A DNA stretch of 64,000 bases from Elizabethkingia sp. YR214. GTDB taxonomy: Bacteria; Bacteroidota; Bacteroidia; Flavobacteriales; Weeksellaceae. The translations under genes were made by a program, and so were the position numbers. Shown piece after piece: positions 26,045-34,146 of this stretch. Location of the stretch: NCBI RefSeq assembly GCF_003058195.1, contig NZ_QBUH01000006.1, forward strand, positions 124,001-188,000, written 5' to 3'. Each line of letters opens with the position of its first letter. Position 1 is the first letter of the stretch. Below the pieces are notes generated by a model that did not search any database, had not been told where the DNA came from, and worked only from the letters and a program-made list of their open reading frames with translations.

Positions 26045-27559
26045 CTATTGTTCTTCCATTAAGTCATCAATAAAATAGTAAATGTCTTCGCGCTCATATA
26101 CACTTGGATATTTATACTTATTAACAATAAATATTGGCGTGAAATTCAATGAATGTTTATCGTTTTCCAATGTTTGAATTTCCAATGCATGAAGGAATGG
26201 CTGATTAATTTCTGCTTCTCCATAAGTTTTGAAGAATACATCATGATCTCTTTTTTCAAACCAAAAGTGCAATGCCTCTAAAAATTTTTTCTGATCTTTT
26301 AAATATATTTCATAAAGTTTGGACAAGAGCTTTTTAAAATTCTCATCAGCACGGAAATCCCGATAGTTAAATCTTATTTGTACTGAAATGTCTTCAGACT
26401 TATCCAATAACTTCTGGATAATTTCATGTCCTCCTTTACAAAAACCACAGTAAGGATTGGAAATTATTGCCATATGAAGCTTTCCAGCCGGATTACCAAC
26501 AAAGAATAACTCTTTAGGATTATCAAAATTAATTGGCTCTTCTGCCTCTAATTCTCGTTTGAATAACTGGAAATTTCTTTTGAATCTTATATTCTTCATA
26601 TGATTCTTCTTGAGCTCATCATATTTTAAATTCAAATTTTTAAAATAGTAAATAAGTCCAAAAATGCCTCCCATAAGTACCAATGAGATCAAAAATGGGT
26701 AGATATGATATCCGCTATTCAATTTCAGAAGACTCAATACAAATTGCCCTATAAGAATTGCAGCTATAAAAAGACATACTTTACAAAAAGCTTTCAGTAC
26801 TACAGACTGCATATACAGAGAATATGCAACTACAAGTAAGGATATTGTACTAAGTACAAATAAAACAGTACCGGAAAAAGGAATAAATATACCTATGAAA
26901 AACAAGCTTAGAAAATAGATGAAACTATAATCCTGTAGTTTTAATCCAAATAAGCTAAAAGTGCCCGAACCAATCACTTTATCACAGGAAGAACGATTAT
27001 CGGGCCCCTGACCTGCCCCGCCGCCACAAATATTACTAATAATGGCTGAAGTCTGTCCCAGGTCCTGAAAGAATAGCTCATAAGACAGCATAATACCTAT
27101 AACGCTTAGAACATTAAAAGCACTGCTCCATAATGTATTAAATGGTAAGCTGATTAACAGAAACAAACCAATAAGTAAATAGAATATATTCTTTTTTTCT
27201 ATTTTGTCTGATTTTTCCTGATGTTGATCATTCATGATCAATACAAAATTACCAACATTTTCTAGAAATTCTTTTTCAGAATAATGGTACTTTTTATCCG
27301 AAAACAAATCATAACCATCTTTTGTGCGATGTACCAATGTAAATTTACTCTGTTCATTCTGCTTTACTATAGCTACATACTTATCTGGAAGTTCTCCCCA
27401 TATATCTTCTTCTATTTCGTAAGCATCATTCTCTATTCTGAAAAAATCCAGTGTATCACTCAAGGCTAGAGCCGATGGATAATCGGGATGCGAATTAAAC
27501 TGAAAATAAAATTCTTCTTTATCGAGTTTTAACTGGTGTATTAGTTGATCAAAATTCAT
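26045..27559 (-). CDS. C39-like / VKOR / thioredoxin-fold disulfide-forming membrane protein
   Basis: 504 residues in three parts. Residues 1-110 resemble a C39 peptidase domain (FNSHPDYPSALALSDTLDFFRIEN) but contain no cysteine, so they cannot be an active protease. Residues about 122-305 have VKOR-like membrane segments with the loop pair C178/C192 and the active-site C259-x2-C262 (FCKVC). Residues 350-504 are a DsbA/thioredoxin-like domain with C371-x2-C374 (YCGFC). The whole would oxidise cysteines in exported peptides, passing electrons to quinone. It sits between the HlyD gene and a six-Cys peptide gene, in line with a dedicated folding role. The C39-like domain may bind the peptide leaders, as such domains do in type I secretion. 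Confidence 0.85.
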   Translation of the reverse strand: MNFDQLIHQLKLDKEEFYFQFNSHPDYPSALALSDTLDFFRIENDAYEIEEDIWGELPDKYVAIVKQNEQSKFTLVHRTKDGYDLFSDKKYHYSEKEFLENVGNFVLIMNDQHQEKSDKIEKKNIFYLLIGLFLLISLPFNTLWSSAFNVLSVIGIMLSYELFFQDLGQTSAIISNICGGGAGQGPDNRSSCDKVIGSGTFSLFGLKLQDYSFIYFLSLFFIGIFIPFSGTVLFVLSTISLLVVAYSLYMQSVVLKAFCKVCLFIAAILIGQFVLSLLKLNSGYHIYPFLISLVLMGGIFGLIYYFKNLNLKYDELKKNHMKNIRFKRNFQLFKRELEAEEPINFDNPKELFFVGNPAGKLHMAIISNPYCGFCKGGHEIIQKLLDKSEDISVQIRFNYRDFRADENFKKLLSKLYEIYLKDQKKFLEALHFWFEKRDHDVFFKTYGEAEINQPFLHALEIQTLENDKHSLNFTPIFIVNKYKYPSVYEREDIYYFIDDLMEEQ

Positions 27560-27621
27560 ATCAATACTGTTGTGATTTTTAATTTATATTTTTTTGGTGT
27601 TTTTCTGGTGTTGTATGTTAT

Positions 27622-28926
27622 TTAACTCTGGTAGCCTAATAACTTTCTGAATTGATAGAAGAAACGTTCTATCAGTCTGAGATCTTGTGTTACAATCTCT
27701 GCATTTCCTTTTAGTTCTTTATCAAAAGATAGTTTTTTGTTATAAGAGGTTATAAGTCCTTTAGGAAGACTTACATCAACGTAATATTTTCCATCTTTGT
27801 CCGGCACTGAGGACATATTCCGCACACGGCCCTCCACAATTCCGAATTCCTGGAACTGATAATTATCTAATTTTATTAAAACTTTTTGTCCCGGCTTAAC
27901 TTTTCCGGAATTAGTTGAAGGGATTGTTAGCCTGCCTATCAGGGTTTCTCTTTCTTTAGGCATCACTGTAATAAGTATTTCCCCGGATTTTACAAACTGA
28001 TGCTCTCCCAAATATTGCTGAAAGCTAACTGTTCCGTCCGCAGATGAAGTAAATAAATAGTTCTGCTCCCAGCTGTTAAGTGATTTTCTCAGCTGTTCAA
28101 ACAATTGTATTGTTTGAGAAGAAAAGTTAACTTTATCTTTTTGTGCATTAATAGAAACTCCACTTCTGGTCTTTTGTATTCCGGAAATCCCTTCCTGTAG
28201 CTGTGAAATTGACATATTAACATTTTCCACACTTTGACCAGCCTGCAAGAGCTTAATTCTCTCCTGATCTAATTCTGATGCAGAAATTACTCCCTGGTTA
28301 TATAATTGCTGTGATCTTTCAAATTCTTTTTTAGACAACTCATACTTAGCTTGCTCCAGCCTTTTCTGCTGTTGCAATGTCTGGATCCTGTTTCTGGATT
28401 CAGAAAGGCTTTGCTCTGCAGCTATATTATCCGGAGCATATGGTTGAAGACGTGTATAAAGTTGCTCTTCTGTAAGGGCTTTAGCAAAAGCATTATAATC
28501 CCCCTGAACTTCTCCCAGTTTGAATCCGGAAGTTTCTCCCAAAGGAAAATTATCTAGCTGTCTATTGTCTAAAGCACCTACTATATCCCGAAGTTTTAAT
28601 ACATCCTGATAGCGGGCTGTAGACTGAAGAATTAATAACTGTTGCCCTTTGGTAACCGCCTGATGATCTTTTACAAAAAGAGCTTCTATTTTACTATTGA
28701 TTCTTGATTCTAATTTCTCTGGTGGATTCTGCGTAGAAATCACAACCTGAGATGGCACAAATTCGGGGTATTTAATGATGTAACTCATCAATAATATGAG
28801 TAACAAAATAATAAAAATAAGGGTATTTCCCCAGCGAATCATCCAGTGTGGCGGACGTGTTAGTATGTCCTGCACGCCTTCAGAACGCAATTCTATTTCG
28901 TCTAAAATATCTCTCTTTACTTCCAT
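27622..28926 (-). CDS. HlyD-family secretion adaptor
   Basis: 434 residues: cytoplasmic tail, one membrane span (TLIFIILLLILLMSYII, about 34-50), a lipoyl/barrel-sandwich half (VISTQNPPEKLESRINSKIEALFVKDHQAV), a long coiled-coil hairpin (about 165-260), then the second half-motif (FTSSADGTVSFQQYLGEHQFV) and a beta-barrel domain. This is the membrane-fusion subunit of a type I, C39-exporter system, bridging the ABC transporter to an outer membrane channel. No TolC homologue is in the locus; one would be recruited from elsewhere. A 15-bp perfect hairpin lies just before its start. Confidence 0.88.
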   Translation of the reverse strand: MEVKRDILDEIELRSEGVQDILTRPPHWMIRWGNTLIFIILLLILLMSYIIKYPEFVPSQVVISTQNPPEKLESRINSKIEALFVKDHQAVTKGQQLLILQSTARYQDVLKLRDIVGALDNRQLDNFPLGETSGFKLGEVQGDYNAFAKALTEEQLYTRLQPYAPDNIAAEQSLSESRNRIQTLQQQKRLEQAKYELSKKEFERSQQLYNQGVISASELDQERIKLLQAGQSVENVNMSISQLQEGISGIQKTRSGVSINAQKDKVNFSSQTIQLFEQLRKSLNSWEQNYLFTSSADGTVSFQQYLGEHQFVKSGEILITVMPKERETLIGRLTIPSTNSGKVKPGQKVLIKLDNYQFQEFGIVEGRVRNMSSVPDKDGKYYVDVSLPKGLITSYNKKLSFDKELKGNAEIVTQDLRLIERFFYQFRKLLGYQS

Positions 28927-28934
28927 ATAATAAA

Positions 28935-28966
28935 ATTATGAATCCTTTTTGAAAAGGATTCATAAT
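28935..28966 (-). terminator. Perfect 15-bp hairpin before the HlyD gene
   Basis: ATTATGAATCCTTTT / AAAAGGATTCATAAT with a 2-nt loop, followed on the minus strand by TTTATT and then the HlyD start 8 bp later. It lies between the peptide array and the transport genes and would work as a partial terminator that keeps peptide mRNA in excess. Confidence 0.7.
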
Positions 28967-29019
28967 TATTTAGATTGAATACTTTTACTTATTCTTTATT
29001 AATATTCTGCTAATGAATA

Positions 29020-29202
29020 CTAGGAAAGATTTCCCGGTACAGGAGCCATACAGATAGGCTGAGTTTTCAGTTTGTCAGGACAGAACTCATTACAAGGTGT
29101 TGGAATATGTTCACCTTTTACAATACAGATTCCCCATCCTTCTGGTAGAGGTTCTCCACCGCCTACGATTTCTTTAAGTACTTTTCTTTCGATCTTTTTC
29201 AT
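29020..29202 (-). CDS. GG-leader peptide precursor, four Cys (peptide 6)
   Basis: 60 residues: leader MKKIERKVLKEIVGG, then a core with C26, C37, C41 and C51, and several prolines. Cysteine number and spacing differ from its neighbours, so it is a separate core type behind the same leader. It precedes the hairpin and the HlyD gene in the same direction. No modification enzyme (LanM, radical SAM, YcaO) is nearby, so disulfides are the expected maturation. Confidence 0.78.
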   Translation of the reverse strand: MKKIERKVLKEIVGGGEPLPEGWGICIVKGEHIPTPCNEFCPDKLKTQPICMAPVPGNLS

Positions 29203-29245
29203 AATAAAAATAATTTGGTTGTTTTATTTGGCTTATATTTTATTT

Positions 29246-29422
29246 TTAAGGGTTAGGAGCCCAACATGGACCATCATTTTCAGATTTTCTACATACACCT
29301 GATGGGCTATTCCATTCTAAAGCACAACATACAGTATTTCGTGGACAGTCAAGACCAGCACTGGGATTACATCCAATTCCTCCTGTAACAACCTTTAATT
29401 GATTTCTTACTAATTTTTTCAT
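29246..29422 (-). CDS. GG-leader peptide precursor with C-C-CC-C-C framework (peptide 5)
   Basis: 58 residues, read directly from the reverse strand. Leader MKKLVRNQLKVVTGG, core with C18, C26, C32, C33, C44, C53 (C-x7-C-x5-CC-x10-C-x8-C). The core carries NPSAGLDC and ends CWAPNP, clearly paralogous to the peptide at 30183 (RPSAGFNC ... CWLP). It lies 43 bp upstream of the next peptide gene, inside the array. Expected product is an exported 43-residue disulfide-rich peptide. Confidence 0.82.
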   Translation of the reverse strand: MKKLVRNQLKVVTGGIGCNPSAGLDCPRNTVCCALEWNSPSGVCRKSENDGPCWAPNP

Positions 29423-29500
29423 AATGTTTTAATTTGGTGATTTTTAATATTTAAGATTTTTTCTTTCTAGCTTTTTATAATATAAATCTGGAATAATTAA

Positions 29501-29704
29501 TTAAAGCTCACAAAAATCAGGAATACCATTTCTGGAATTAATACAAGCTGCCATATTTCTGCAAAAAACTTCATCTTTACATGGACAATTATAAAAACCG
29601 CCTGGCTCAGGAAGCTCTAATGGTGGAACTAAATGATCTTGGCATGCATCATCAAAGCCATTTCCAACAAGCTTTTTTAATTCTTTTCTTTCAAGTTTTT
29701 TCAT
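29501..29704 (-). CDS. Gly-leader peptide precursor with CxC core (peptide 4)
   Basis: 67 residues: leader MKKLERKELKKLVGNG (GNG instead of GG) and a core with C21, C40, C42, C48, C54, C65. The block FYNCPC-x5-FCRNMAACI and the ending GIPDFCE are shared with the peptide gene 35 bp upstream, so the two are recent tandem paralogues. The core does not follow the C-C-CC-C-C order. The acidic proline-rich spacer after C21 is the most variable part. Confidence 0.8.
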   Translation of the reverse strand: MKKLERKELKKLVGNGFDDACQDHLVPPLELPEPGGFYNCPCKDEVFCRNMAACINSRNGIPDFCEL

Positions 29705-29739
29705 ATTGAATATATTTAATTTGGTTAAATTTAGTAGAC

Positions 29740-29943
29740 TTAGATTTCACAAAAATCAGGAATACCATTTGCTGAAACTGTTATACAAGCTCCCATATTT
29801 CTACAAAATACCTGGGTATTACAAGGGCAGTCATAGTAACCTCCTTCTTCCGGAAGCTGATCCCCCGGGACAAGATGATTGTTACATACTTTAAAACCGC
29901 TTCCAGAGAAACTTTTCAACTCTTTTCTTTCTAGTTTTTTCAT
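29740..29943 (-). CDS. Gly-leader peptide precursor with CxC core (peptide 3)
   Basis: 67 residues: leader MKKLERKELKSFSGSG (GSG) and a core with C20, C39, C41, C47, C53, C65. Closely related to the next gene downstream: HLVP near residue 23, GGYYDCPC, FCRNMGACI and GIPDFCE. The GSG/GNG leader ends would still fit a C39-type cut, which requires Gly at -1 and accepts small residues at -2. Its 5' region is a 73-bp repeat also found before the peptide gene at 30183. Confidence 0.8.
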   Translation of the reverse strand: MKKLERKELKSFSGSGFKVCNNHLVPGDQLPEEGGYYDCPCNTQVFCRNMGACITVSANGIPDFCEI

Positions 29944-30013
29944 AATAAATATTTATTGATTAGTAAATCTAATATAAGATTTTTCACACTATGTTGAAAA
30001 AATATTTATCAAT
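29941..30013 (-). repeat. Duplicated peptide promoter/leader, copy A
   Basis: 73 bp identical to 30354-30427 except for a single-base indel. On the minus strand it ends in the ATG of a peptide gene and contains TAGATTTA as a -7-like element. It spans the whole 5' region, so both peptides are expected to share expression control. Confidence 0.85.
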
Positions 30014-30133
30014 ATTTCATTATTTATAGTACTAATCAATAATTCCTTAATTATATAATAATCTTAAAAAGATAAATTCTAATAATCCAAGTACTTCTTC
30101 GACATGCTTATATAATTGCACCCAGTAAAATTG

Positions 30134-30159
30134 AAAAGCCTAATTCAAATAGGCCTTTC
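30134..30159 (-). terminator. Terminator after peptide 2
   Basis: On the minus strand AAAGGCCTA / TAGGC-TTTT with a 7-nt loop followed by CAATTTT, about 24 bp past the stop at 30183. Confidence 0.65.
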
Positions 30160-30182
30160 AAATATTTCAATCCGAAAATTAA

Positions 30183-30356
30183 CTATGGAAGCCAACATTC
30201 AGCAGGTTCACTACCTATAGCGTAACACAATCCGCTATATCCCTGAAATCTTGCACAACAAGTAAAACCGTCTTCACAGTTAAACCCTGCGCTTGGTCTG
30301 CAAATTCCTTTTCCTCCTTGAACTTCTTTCAGTTGATTTCTAATTAATTTTTTCAT
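30183..30356 (-). CDS. GG-leader peptide precursor with C-C-CC-C-C framework (peptide 2)
   Basis: 57 residues from the Met of MKKLIRNQLKEVQGG; a longer frame begins 15 codons upstream, but that lies in the promoter repeat. The core has C19, C27, C33, C34, C44, C54 (C-x7-C-x5-CC-x9-C-x9-C), with RPSAGFNC and CWLP shared with the peptide at 29246. It sits directly behind the ABC exporter gene, separated by the 74-bp duplicated promoter. A 42-residue six-Cys peptide is the expected export product. Confidence 0.82.
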   Translation of the reverse strand: MKKLIRNQLKEVQGGKGICRPSAGFNCEDGFTCCARFQGYSGLCYAIGSEPAECWLP

Positions 30357-30427
30357 AATAAATATTTTATTGATTAGTAAATCTAATATAAGATTTTTCA
30401 CACTATGTTGAAAAAATATTTATCAAT
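30354..30427 (-). repeat. Duplicated peptide promoter/leader, copy B
   Basis: 74 bp, copy of 29941-30013 with one extra T. It fills the gap between the ABC transporter stop (30433) and the peptide 2 start, so the promoter was copied together with a peptide gene. Confidence 0.85.
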
Positions 30428-30432
30428 AATTC

Positions 30433-32634
30433 TTAATTACCAAGCTCTAATTGGTTTTTCACTAATCGGTAATATTCCCCCTTTAATGCAACTAATTCGG
30501 AATGGCTACCTTCTTCTACCACTTTACCTTTATCCAATACAATAATCTTATCCGCATGCTTTACAGTTGATAATCTGTGAGCAATAACAATAGCTGTTTT
30601 TCCTTTAAAAAACTGTTCCAGATTTTCCATAATAACCTTCTCATTGTTAGCATCAAGGGCACTGGTAGCCTCATCAAAAAAGATATATTCCGGAGATTTA
30701 TAAACTGCACGGGCAATAAACAATCGCTGCTTTTGTCCACCACTTACACCAATCCCCTCATTTCCTATTTTAGTATTATAACTTAGCGGAAGTCCTTCAA
30801 TAAATTCTTTAATATTAGCAATATCAACTGCTTTCCGAAGTTTTTGCTTATCAATATAATCTTCACCTACAGCAATATTATTAGCTATAGTATCATTGAA
30901 CACATAACCTTCCTGCATAACAACACCACAATGATCCCTCCAGAAACGTGGTGAAACATTCTTTAGTGGAGTATTACCTATTCTGAGCTCGCCTTCCTGT
31001 GGTTCATAAAATTTCATCAACAATTTTAGCAATGTTGTCTTTCCGCTTCCACTGGCTCCAACAATTGCAGTTGTCTTCTGATAAGGAATACTCAGATTGA
31101 GATGTTCGAAAACATAAGCGTCTGAACCTACATAACGGAAAGAAAGATCTCTAACTTCAATATCCTGTTGGGGTATCTCGCTCGCATATTGTTCTTCTGC
31201 ATTCTCTTCATCTTCTTTATCATGAATTTCGCCCAAACGTTCTAATGATATTTTCGCATCCTGAGTCTGACGAATAAAATCAATAAGCTGCATCAACGGC
31301 CCGTTTAACTGTCCGATGATATACTGTACAGAAAGCATCATCCCCAGAGTTAAATTACCATCCAATACTAGTTTTGCAGATAAAAAGCTAACAAGAATAT
31401 CTTTCATCTGATTGATGAAATTACCTCCTACAGATTGCCATTGCTCCAATGAAAGCGACTTGATACGAAGCTTGAATAACTTTACCTGCAGAAACTCCCA
31501 TCCCCAACGCTTTTGCTTCTCGGCATTGTGCATTTTAATTTCCTGCATTCCGTTAACAAGCTCTATTACCTTACTTTGCTCCTGTGAGATCTGTGAAAAT
31601 CTTTTATAATCAAGCTCTTTCCTTTTTTTCAGGAAGAAAGTAATCCAACCAATATAAAGAACAGCTCCTAAAAGATAAATCAGGAATAAACGGTAATCAT
31701 AAAATAATAGTACAATACTAAATATAATAAGATTGACCAATGAAAATAGGGTATTGAGAGAAGAGTTGGTCAACAGCTGTTCAATACGATGGTGGTCATT
31801 TATCCGTTGCATGATATCTCCGGTCATCCTTGTATCAAAGAAACTAATTGGCAGCTTCATCAATTTGATAAAGAAATCGGAAATAATAGAAATATTAATC
31901 CTGGTAGAGAGGTGAAGCAAGATCCAGCTGCGGATAACTTCTATTCCCATTCTTCCAACGAAAAGCATTATCTGGGCTAATAAAACCAGATAAATAAAAT
32001 TAATATCATGATTCTGAATTCCGACATCGACAATACTCTGTGTAAGGAACGGGAAAATAAGAGAAAGTAAACTCCCTGCCAAAAGCCCAACTGCCAGCTG
32101 CAAAATCAGATTTTTATACTTCAATAAGTATTTTGAAAGAAATTTAAAACTGGCTTTACTTTCTGTATCATCCCATTCGGTCTGATAAAAAGCAGGAGTA
32201 GTCTCCAGAATAAGAGCAATACCCTCTTCTGTTTTCTCATCTGCATTTTCTCCGATCCAGAATTTAATAAACTCTTCCCGTGTGTAGGTAATTAGTCCAT
32301 AACTTGGATCAGAAACATATACTGTATAATCGTTTTTCTTTTTTTCAATTTTATAAACCACTACAAAGTGGTTTTTGTTCCAGTGAACAACACAAGGCAA
32401 CGGAACTTCGGACGCTAGGTCCTCAAAATTAATCTGTACACCTAGTGTGCGGTATCCGAGATTTTCTGCAGCATCACTTAGCCCTAATAGACTACTTCCT
32501 TCACGTGTGGTTTCAGAAAGACCACGTATTTGTTGTAATGGTATGCTTTTTCCGTAATATTTACTTACAATCCGCAAACATGTAGGACCACAGTCCTTGG
32601 CATCAGGCTGCTTATAGAATGGAAATTTTTTCAA
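30433..32634 (-). CDS. Peptidase C39 ABC exporter for Gly-leader peptides
   Basis: 733 residues. An N-terminal C39 protease with all catalytic residues: Q9, C15 (KDCGPTC), H89 (NKNHFVVVYK), D109 (VSDPSYG). Then six membrane spans (about 165-440) and an ATPase domain with Walker A GASGSGKTT, signature VSGGQKQRL, Walker B IFFDEATSALD and the IAHRLST H-loop. Such proteins cut the leader after the double Gly and export the core in one step. It lies in the middle of the peptide gene array, with peptides on both sides, and pairs with the HlyD adaptor. In type, it is like the bacteriocin or microcin exporters. Confidence 0.93.
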   Translation of the reverse strand: MKKFPFYKQPDAKDCGPTCLRIVSKYYGKSIPLQQIRGLSETTREGSSLLGLSDAAENLGYRTLGVQINFEDLASEVPLPCVVHWNKNHFVVVYKIEKKKNDYTVYVSDPSYGLITYTREEFIKFWIGENADEKTEEGIALILETTPAFYQTEWDDTESKASFKFLSKYLLKYKNLILQLAVGLLAGSLLSLIFPFLTQSIVDVGIQNHDINFIYLVLLAQIMLFVGRMGIEVIRSWILLHLSTRINISIISDFFIKLMKLPISFFDTRMTGDIMQRINDHHRIEQLLTNSSLNTLFSLVNLIIFSIVLLFYDYRLFLIYLLGAVLYIGWITFFLKKRKELDYKRFSQISQEQSKVIELVNGMQEIKMHNAEKQKRWGWEFLQVKLFKLRIKSLSLEQWQSVGGNFINQMKDILVSFLSAKLVLDGNLTLGMMLSVQYIIGQLNGPLMQLIDFIRQTQDAKISLERLGEIHDKEDEENAEEQYASEIPQQDIEVRDLSFRYVGSDAYVFEHLNLSIPYQKTTAIVGASGSGKTTLLKLLMKFYEPQEGELRIGNTPLKNVSPRFWRDHCGVVMQEGYVFNDTIANNIAVGEDYIDKQKLRKAVDIANIKEFIEGLPLSYNTKIGNEGIGVSGGQKQRLFIARAVYKSPEYIFFDEATSALDANNEKVIMENLEQFFKGKTAIVIAHRLSTVKHADKIIVLDKGKVVEEGSHSELVALKGEYYRLVKNQLELGN

Positions 32635-32660
32635 TACTAATAATTTTTCACAAAATATAG

Positions 32661-32685
32661 AAAAAAGAGTGTATTAGACACTCTT
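32661..32685 (-). terminator. Terminator between peptide 1 and the ABC exporter
   Basis: On the minus strand AAGAGTGT / ACACTCTT with a 5-nt loop followed by TTTT, between the first peptide gene and the exporter start at 32634. Probable partial terminator, parallel to the hairpin before HlyD. Confidence 0.75.
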
Positions 32686-32777
32686 TTATATAACAGTTTG
32701 GTGCTTCTAAAAGCCATATTATATATTAAACCTACTATTATATATAATATTAAGCTTAATTATAATATATGAATGTA

Positions 32778-32948
32778 TTAATTAAATACAGGTTCTGCAT
32801 TACAATACCCATACTTAGGAATAGAATCCAAAGGAATACAGAAAGATCCGTTACAACATGATTCACCAGGGCAACGAGGTAGTTCTCCTCCACATTGCTG
32901 ACGACCTCCATTAATAGATCTCAGCTCTGATTTTTTCAACTTTTTCAT
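32778..32948 (-). CDS. GG-leader peptide precursor with C-C-CC-C-C framework (peptide 1)
   Basis: 56 residues from the Met of MKKLKKSELRSINGG; the 27 codons upstream in frame lie in promoter DNA. Core: C19, C26, C31, C32, C37, C49, spacing C-x6-C-x4-CC-x4-C-x11-C, which falls inside the inhibitor-cystine-knot spacing rules. The first gene of the locus, with a good promoter (TTG-N20-CATATTTG) and a terminator before the exporter gene, so it is likely the most strongly expressed peptide. Confidence 0.82.
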   Translation of the reverse strand: MKKLKKSELRSINGGRQQCGGELPRCPGESCCNGSFCIPLDSIPKYGYCNAEPVFN

Positions 32949-32975
32949 TATATAATATTTTATTTGGTTGGTATA

Positions 32976-33006
32976 CAAATATGATTTTTTCAAACGACAT
33001 GCGCAA
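32976..33006 (-). promoter_or_regulatory. Promoter of the peptide export locus
   Basis: On the minus strand TTG (33006-33004), 20 nt, then CATATTTG (32983-32976), 7 of 8 to the TAnnTTTG -7 consensus, 27 bp upstream of peptide 1. Confidence 0.5.
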
Positions 33007-33113
33007 GTATTTTTACAAAATAACACCAAAAAGGGAAATATAATAATGCTCTTATATATTAATAATGTCGGCTAAAATTCTATATCGGTGTTTTTCAGCA
33101 ACTCTGAATTACT

Positions 33114-33121
33114 TAAATTTG
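33114..33121 (+). promoter_or_regulatory. -7 element of the DeoR-type gene
   Basis: TAAATTTG, exact TAnnTTTG, 16 bp before the ATG at 33138. No clear -33 TTTG partner was found. Confidence 0.4.
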
Positions 33122-33137
33122 TATGTAATAAAAAAAC

Positions 33138-33914
33138 ATGGATAGTAATCACTTAGACAGTTACACTAAAGAAGAAAGAAAAGCTCATATTTTAAAAGAG
33201 ATTAATCTGCATACACGTGTAAGTTTTGATACACTATCTAATCAACTTTTTGTTTCTGAGGATACCATCAGAAGAGACATCAATGAACTAGAGGCAGAAT
33301 CGTTAATTATAAAAATAAAAGGTGGAGCTATGGCAAAAGCATACCATCACTCTTCTGCTACCACTCAAATCTATTCCGGCGAGGCTCAACAGATTATTGC
33401 TCAAAAAACGCTTGGATTATTACACGATGGTATGGTCTTGTTAATTGATGGAGGCGCTACAGTTCGAGAATTTATTCGTTTAATTCCGAATGATTTACAA
33501 CTTACAATATTCACTGCTTCTGTAATCTCAGCTAGCGAATTACTGGACAAACCCAATATTAAAACAATTATGATAGGCGGCGCTATCTCCCCTTACAGCC
33601 AGATGTGTGTTAGTGGAGATGCTTATCACACATTGGGAAGTATAAAAGCAGATTTATTGATTCTGGGCACCAATGCACTAGATATAGAAGGAGGTATTTC
33701 GGATTCGGACTGGGATACTGTTCAGGTAAAAAAAATGATGATAAAAGCGTCTCAAAAAGTAGCTATTCTTACAATAACTGAAAAATTAAATACTGTATTA
33801 AAAATGAAAATTGTAGATCTATCCCAAGTAAATTATGTTATCACAGAAGCTGATTCTGGTGATGAGAGGCTGCAGTCTTACAAAAATGCAGTTCCAAGTC
33901 TTACATTTGTCTAA
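33138..33914 (+). CDS. DeoR/GlpR-family transcriptional regulator
   Basis: 258 residues. N-terminal DeoR winged helix (RVSFDTLSNQLFVSEDTIRRDINELEAESLIIKIKGGAM, about 28-66), then the DeoR sensor domain with the LLIDGGATVREFIRLIP and GGAISPYSQMCVSGDAY segments and the DLLILGTNALDIEGGISDSDWDTVQVKKMMI block. These regulators usually sense a sugar phosphate. It is divergent from the peptide export locus across about 190 bp, so it could control that locus, but no sugar gene is adjacent and the link is speculative. Confidence 0.85.
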   Translation: MDSNHLDSYTKEERKAHILKEINLHTRVSFDTLSNQLFVSEDTIRRDINELEAESLIIKIKGGAMAKAYHHSSATTQIYSGEAQQIIAQKTLGLLHDGMVLLIDGGATVREFIRLIPNDLQLTIFTASVISASELLDKPNIKTIMIGGAISPYSQMCVSGDAYHTLGSIKADLLILGTNALDIEGGISDSDWDTVQVKKMMIKASQKVAILTITEKLNTVLKMKIVDLSQVNYVITEADSGDERLQSYKNAVPSLTFV

Positions 33915-34146
33915 GCCCAATTCTTCATAGGAAAGTTTATCCAGTCCTGATGAAAAATATTTTTGGGGTTTCCATCATTATGGCTTCTTATTACATTTGA
34001 ATAACAGCCCAGAAATGGACATGATATATTTCAATAAAATAATTACACCGCTATAAAACCTCGTCCGCATACTATAAAAACAGGATAATTGAAAGTACAT
34101 TCAATATGCTTTTTTTTTCTTATTCTGATATTTAAAATAAACTCCC

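Noticed and set aside
25845-33029. Lanthipeptide or sactipeptide type assignment for the peptide array
   Set aside because: No LanB/LanM/LanC, YcaO or radical SAM gene in or near the locus; the only maturation enzyme is a disulfide oxidase.
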